Below, piece by piece: positions 4,145 through 5,031 of a stretch of DNA of 5,031 nt (its first letter is position 1; the number at the start of each line of letters is the position of its first letter). The notes below the pieces were generated by a model. It saw only the letters and a program-made list of their open reading frames with translations, was not told the DNA's origin and made no database searches. Source of the stretch: Hyphomicrobiales bacterium (lineage in GTDB: Bacteria > Pseudomonadota > Alphaproteobacteria > Rhizobiales > Beijerinckiaceae); assembly GCA_028290125.1 (NCBI GenBank), contig JAQGKM010000331.1, positions 1 through 5,031 of the forward strand, in the 5' to 3' direction. Made by a program: the position numbers and the translations under genes.

Positions 4145-5031
4145 TCACCCCACCAGCAAAATCCGTACGTCATTCACATTCGTCAGCGTCGGCCCCGTCA
4201 CCACGAGATCGCCAAGCGTCTCGAAGAAATCATATGCCACATGCGAATCGAGCATCGCGCGGGCGTCGAGGCCGGCAGCACGGGCCCGCGCCAGCGTGTC
4301 GGGCGTCATCACGGCGCCGGCGTTCTGCTCCGTGCCGTCGATCCCGTCGGTGTCGCCCGCCAGCGCATGGACGTCCGTACCTTCCAGCGCGAGCGCCAGC
4401 GCCAGCAGGAATTCGCTGTTGCGTCCGCCGCGTCCGCGTTTTGCAGTCACGCGCGCCTCGCCGCCACTGATGATGGCGCAAGGCAGCGGGACCGGGCCGC
4501 CGCCGCGCAGCAGATGCCGCGCCAGACCGGCGTGAACCAGCGCCATCTCGCGCGCCTCTCCTTCAAGATAATCGCCGAGCACGAGCGGATGAAAGCCAGC
4601 TTTACGCGCGACCTCCGCAGCCGCTTCGAGCGAAGCGAGGCCGCTGCCCACCAATATGTTTTCCACACGGGCGAACACCGGATCACCGGGCTTGGGCGTC
4701 TCGACCAGCGGCGGCGCCTCGACGCCGAGCCGTGCGAGAATGGCCGCAGCCTCGTCCCGCGTCGTCGGATCCGGCACCGTCGGCCCCGAGGCGATGACCG
4801 CCAGATCGTCGCCCGGCACATCGGAGATGACGAGCGACACCACACGCGCCGGCGCGCAGGCGGCTGCGAGCTGACCGCCCTTGATGGCCGAGAGATGTTT
4901 GCGAACGCAATTCATCTCGGTGATGCCGGCGCCGCTGGCGAGCAGCGCGCGGTTGATGGCCTGCTTGGCCTCGAGCGTCACGCCCGGCGCCGGCAGCGTT
5001 AGCAAGGCCGAGCCGCCACCCGAAATCAGGC
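4145..5031 (-). CDS. gckA: glycerate 2-kinase (MOFRL family), 5' end truncated by window edge
   Basis: About 295 C-terminal residues of a protein that is usually about 420 are visible; the frame is open to the window edge, reading 'LISGGGSALLTLPAPGVTLE'. This 'SGGGSAL' motif, then 'NCVRKHLSAIKGGQLA', 'SDVPGDDLAVIASGPTVPD' and 'LVGSGLASLEAA', are typical of the glycerate kinase N-terminal (DUF4147) domain. The C-terminal MOFRL domain follows with 'ISGGEARVT', 'GRGGRNSEFLLALALAL', 'ALAGDTDGIDGTEQNAGAV' and 'TGPTLTNVND'. The family phosphorylates D-glycerate with ATP to 2-phosphoglycerate, feeding glycolate/glyoxylate, tartrate or serine-cycle carbon into central metabolism (names gckA or ttuD). 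A TTG at 5005 is in frame but is not the start, because conserved sequence continues upstream. It ends 16 bp before a palindromic repeat that may act as its 3' hairpin. Upstream pathway partners lie outside the window. Confidence 0.93.
   Translation of the reverse strand, partial: LISGGGSALLTLPAPGVTLEAKQAINRALLASGAGITEMNCVRKHLSAIKGGQLAAACAPARVVSLVISDVPGDDLAVIASGPTVPDPTTRDEAAAILARLGVEAPPLVETPKPGDPVFARVENILVGSGLASLEAAAEVARKAGFHPLVLGDYLEGEAREMALVHAGLARHLLRGGGPVPLPCAIISGGEARVTAKRGRGGRNSEFLLALALALEGTDVHALAGDTDGIDGTEQNAGAVMTPDTLARARAAGLDARAMLDSHVAYDFFETLGDLVVTGPTLTNVNDVRILLVG

Noticed and set aside
3399..4535. Long plus-strand open frame (378 codons) across the first CHR gene, the repeat and the glycerate kinase
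   Set aside because: It runs through a palindromic repeat and is antisense to two well-supported genes; its composition is Arg/Asp/His-rich with no domain.
4621..4645. Third copy of the palindromic repeat suggested by 'cttcgagcgaagcgagg'
   Set aside because: It is short, lies inside the conserved glycerate kinase reading frame ('GLASLEAAAEV') and lacks the cgtcatt and caatcc ends.
4145..5005. Glycerate kinase starting at the TTG at 5005
   Set aside because: The conserved 'LISGGGSAL' sequence continues in frame to the window edge, so the gene is truncated by the window rather than starting here.
1..5031. CRISPR array, tRNA, rRNA, insertion sequence or phage/defence genes
   Set aside because: I saw no regularly spaced repeats, no cloverleaf or rRNA signatures, and no transposase, integrase or defence-domain reading frame on either strand.

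Overview
The window is GC-rich and densely coding. Protein content and style point to an alphaproteobacterium, most likely of the order Hyphomicrobiales (Rhizobiales). Supporting signs are an ABC-type transport auxiliary lipoprotein of the Mla/Pqi kind, a small protein with a motif I associate with that order, a c556-like cytochrome, a MOFRL-type glycerate kinase, and dispersed palindromes of the 'cattgcgag...gcgaagcaatcc' type. I cannot name the genus.

Layout. Positions 1-456 (+) hold the 3' end of an auxiliary lipoprotein gene of an outer-membrane lipid/organic-substrate ABC importer. Everything after it is on the minus strand. Read in the direction of transcription from the right edge, the order is: a glycerate 2-kinase truncated at its 5' end (5031-4145); a palindromic repeat (4128-4043); two half-size chromate-transporter (CHR) genes overlapping by 8 bp (3974-3408 and 3415-2864); a single-domain rhodanese (2817-2506); an exported c556/c'-type monohaem cytochrome (2396-1950); a second, decayed copy of the palindromic repeat (1940-1859); a membrane-anchored dihaem cytochrome c (1835-909); and a 113-residue conserved hypothetical protein (812-471) that converges on the lipoprotein gene. 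No gene-free stretch exceeds 300 bp. The longest gap (3975-4144) holds the palindromic repeat and a weak candidate promoter.

How the genes may work together. The two CHR halves should form one heteromeric anion transporter and are translationally coupled. The rhodanese follows after 46 bp and could share their transcript. The two c-type cytochromes are neighbours and both act outside the cytoplasmic membrane, so they probably pass electrons to each other or along one chain; no dehydrogenase partner is visible. Chromate is a sulfate analogue, rhodaneses handle thiosulfate-type sulfur, and periplasmic cytochromes serve sulfur oxyanion oxidation, so a loose sulfur-oxyanion theme is possible but unproven. 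Glycerate kinase and the lipoprotein look like unrelated neighbours.

I see no CRISPR array, tRNA, rRNA, insertion sequence or phage gene, and no clearly novel system. The items most worth a second look are the palindromic repeats (one would create a false N-terminal extension of the first CHR gene), the missing usual Met ligand in haem domain 1 of the dihaem cytochrome, and a perfect 9-bp inverted repeat in front of the 113-residue gene.
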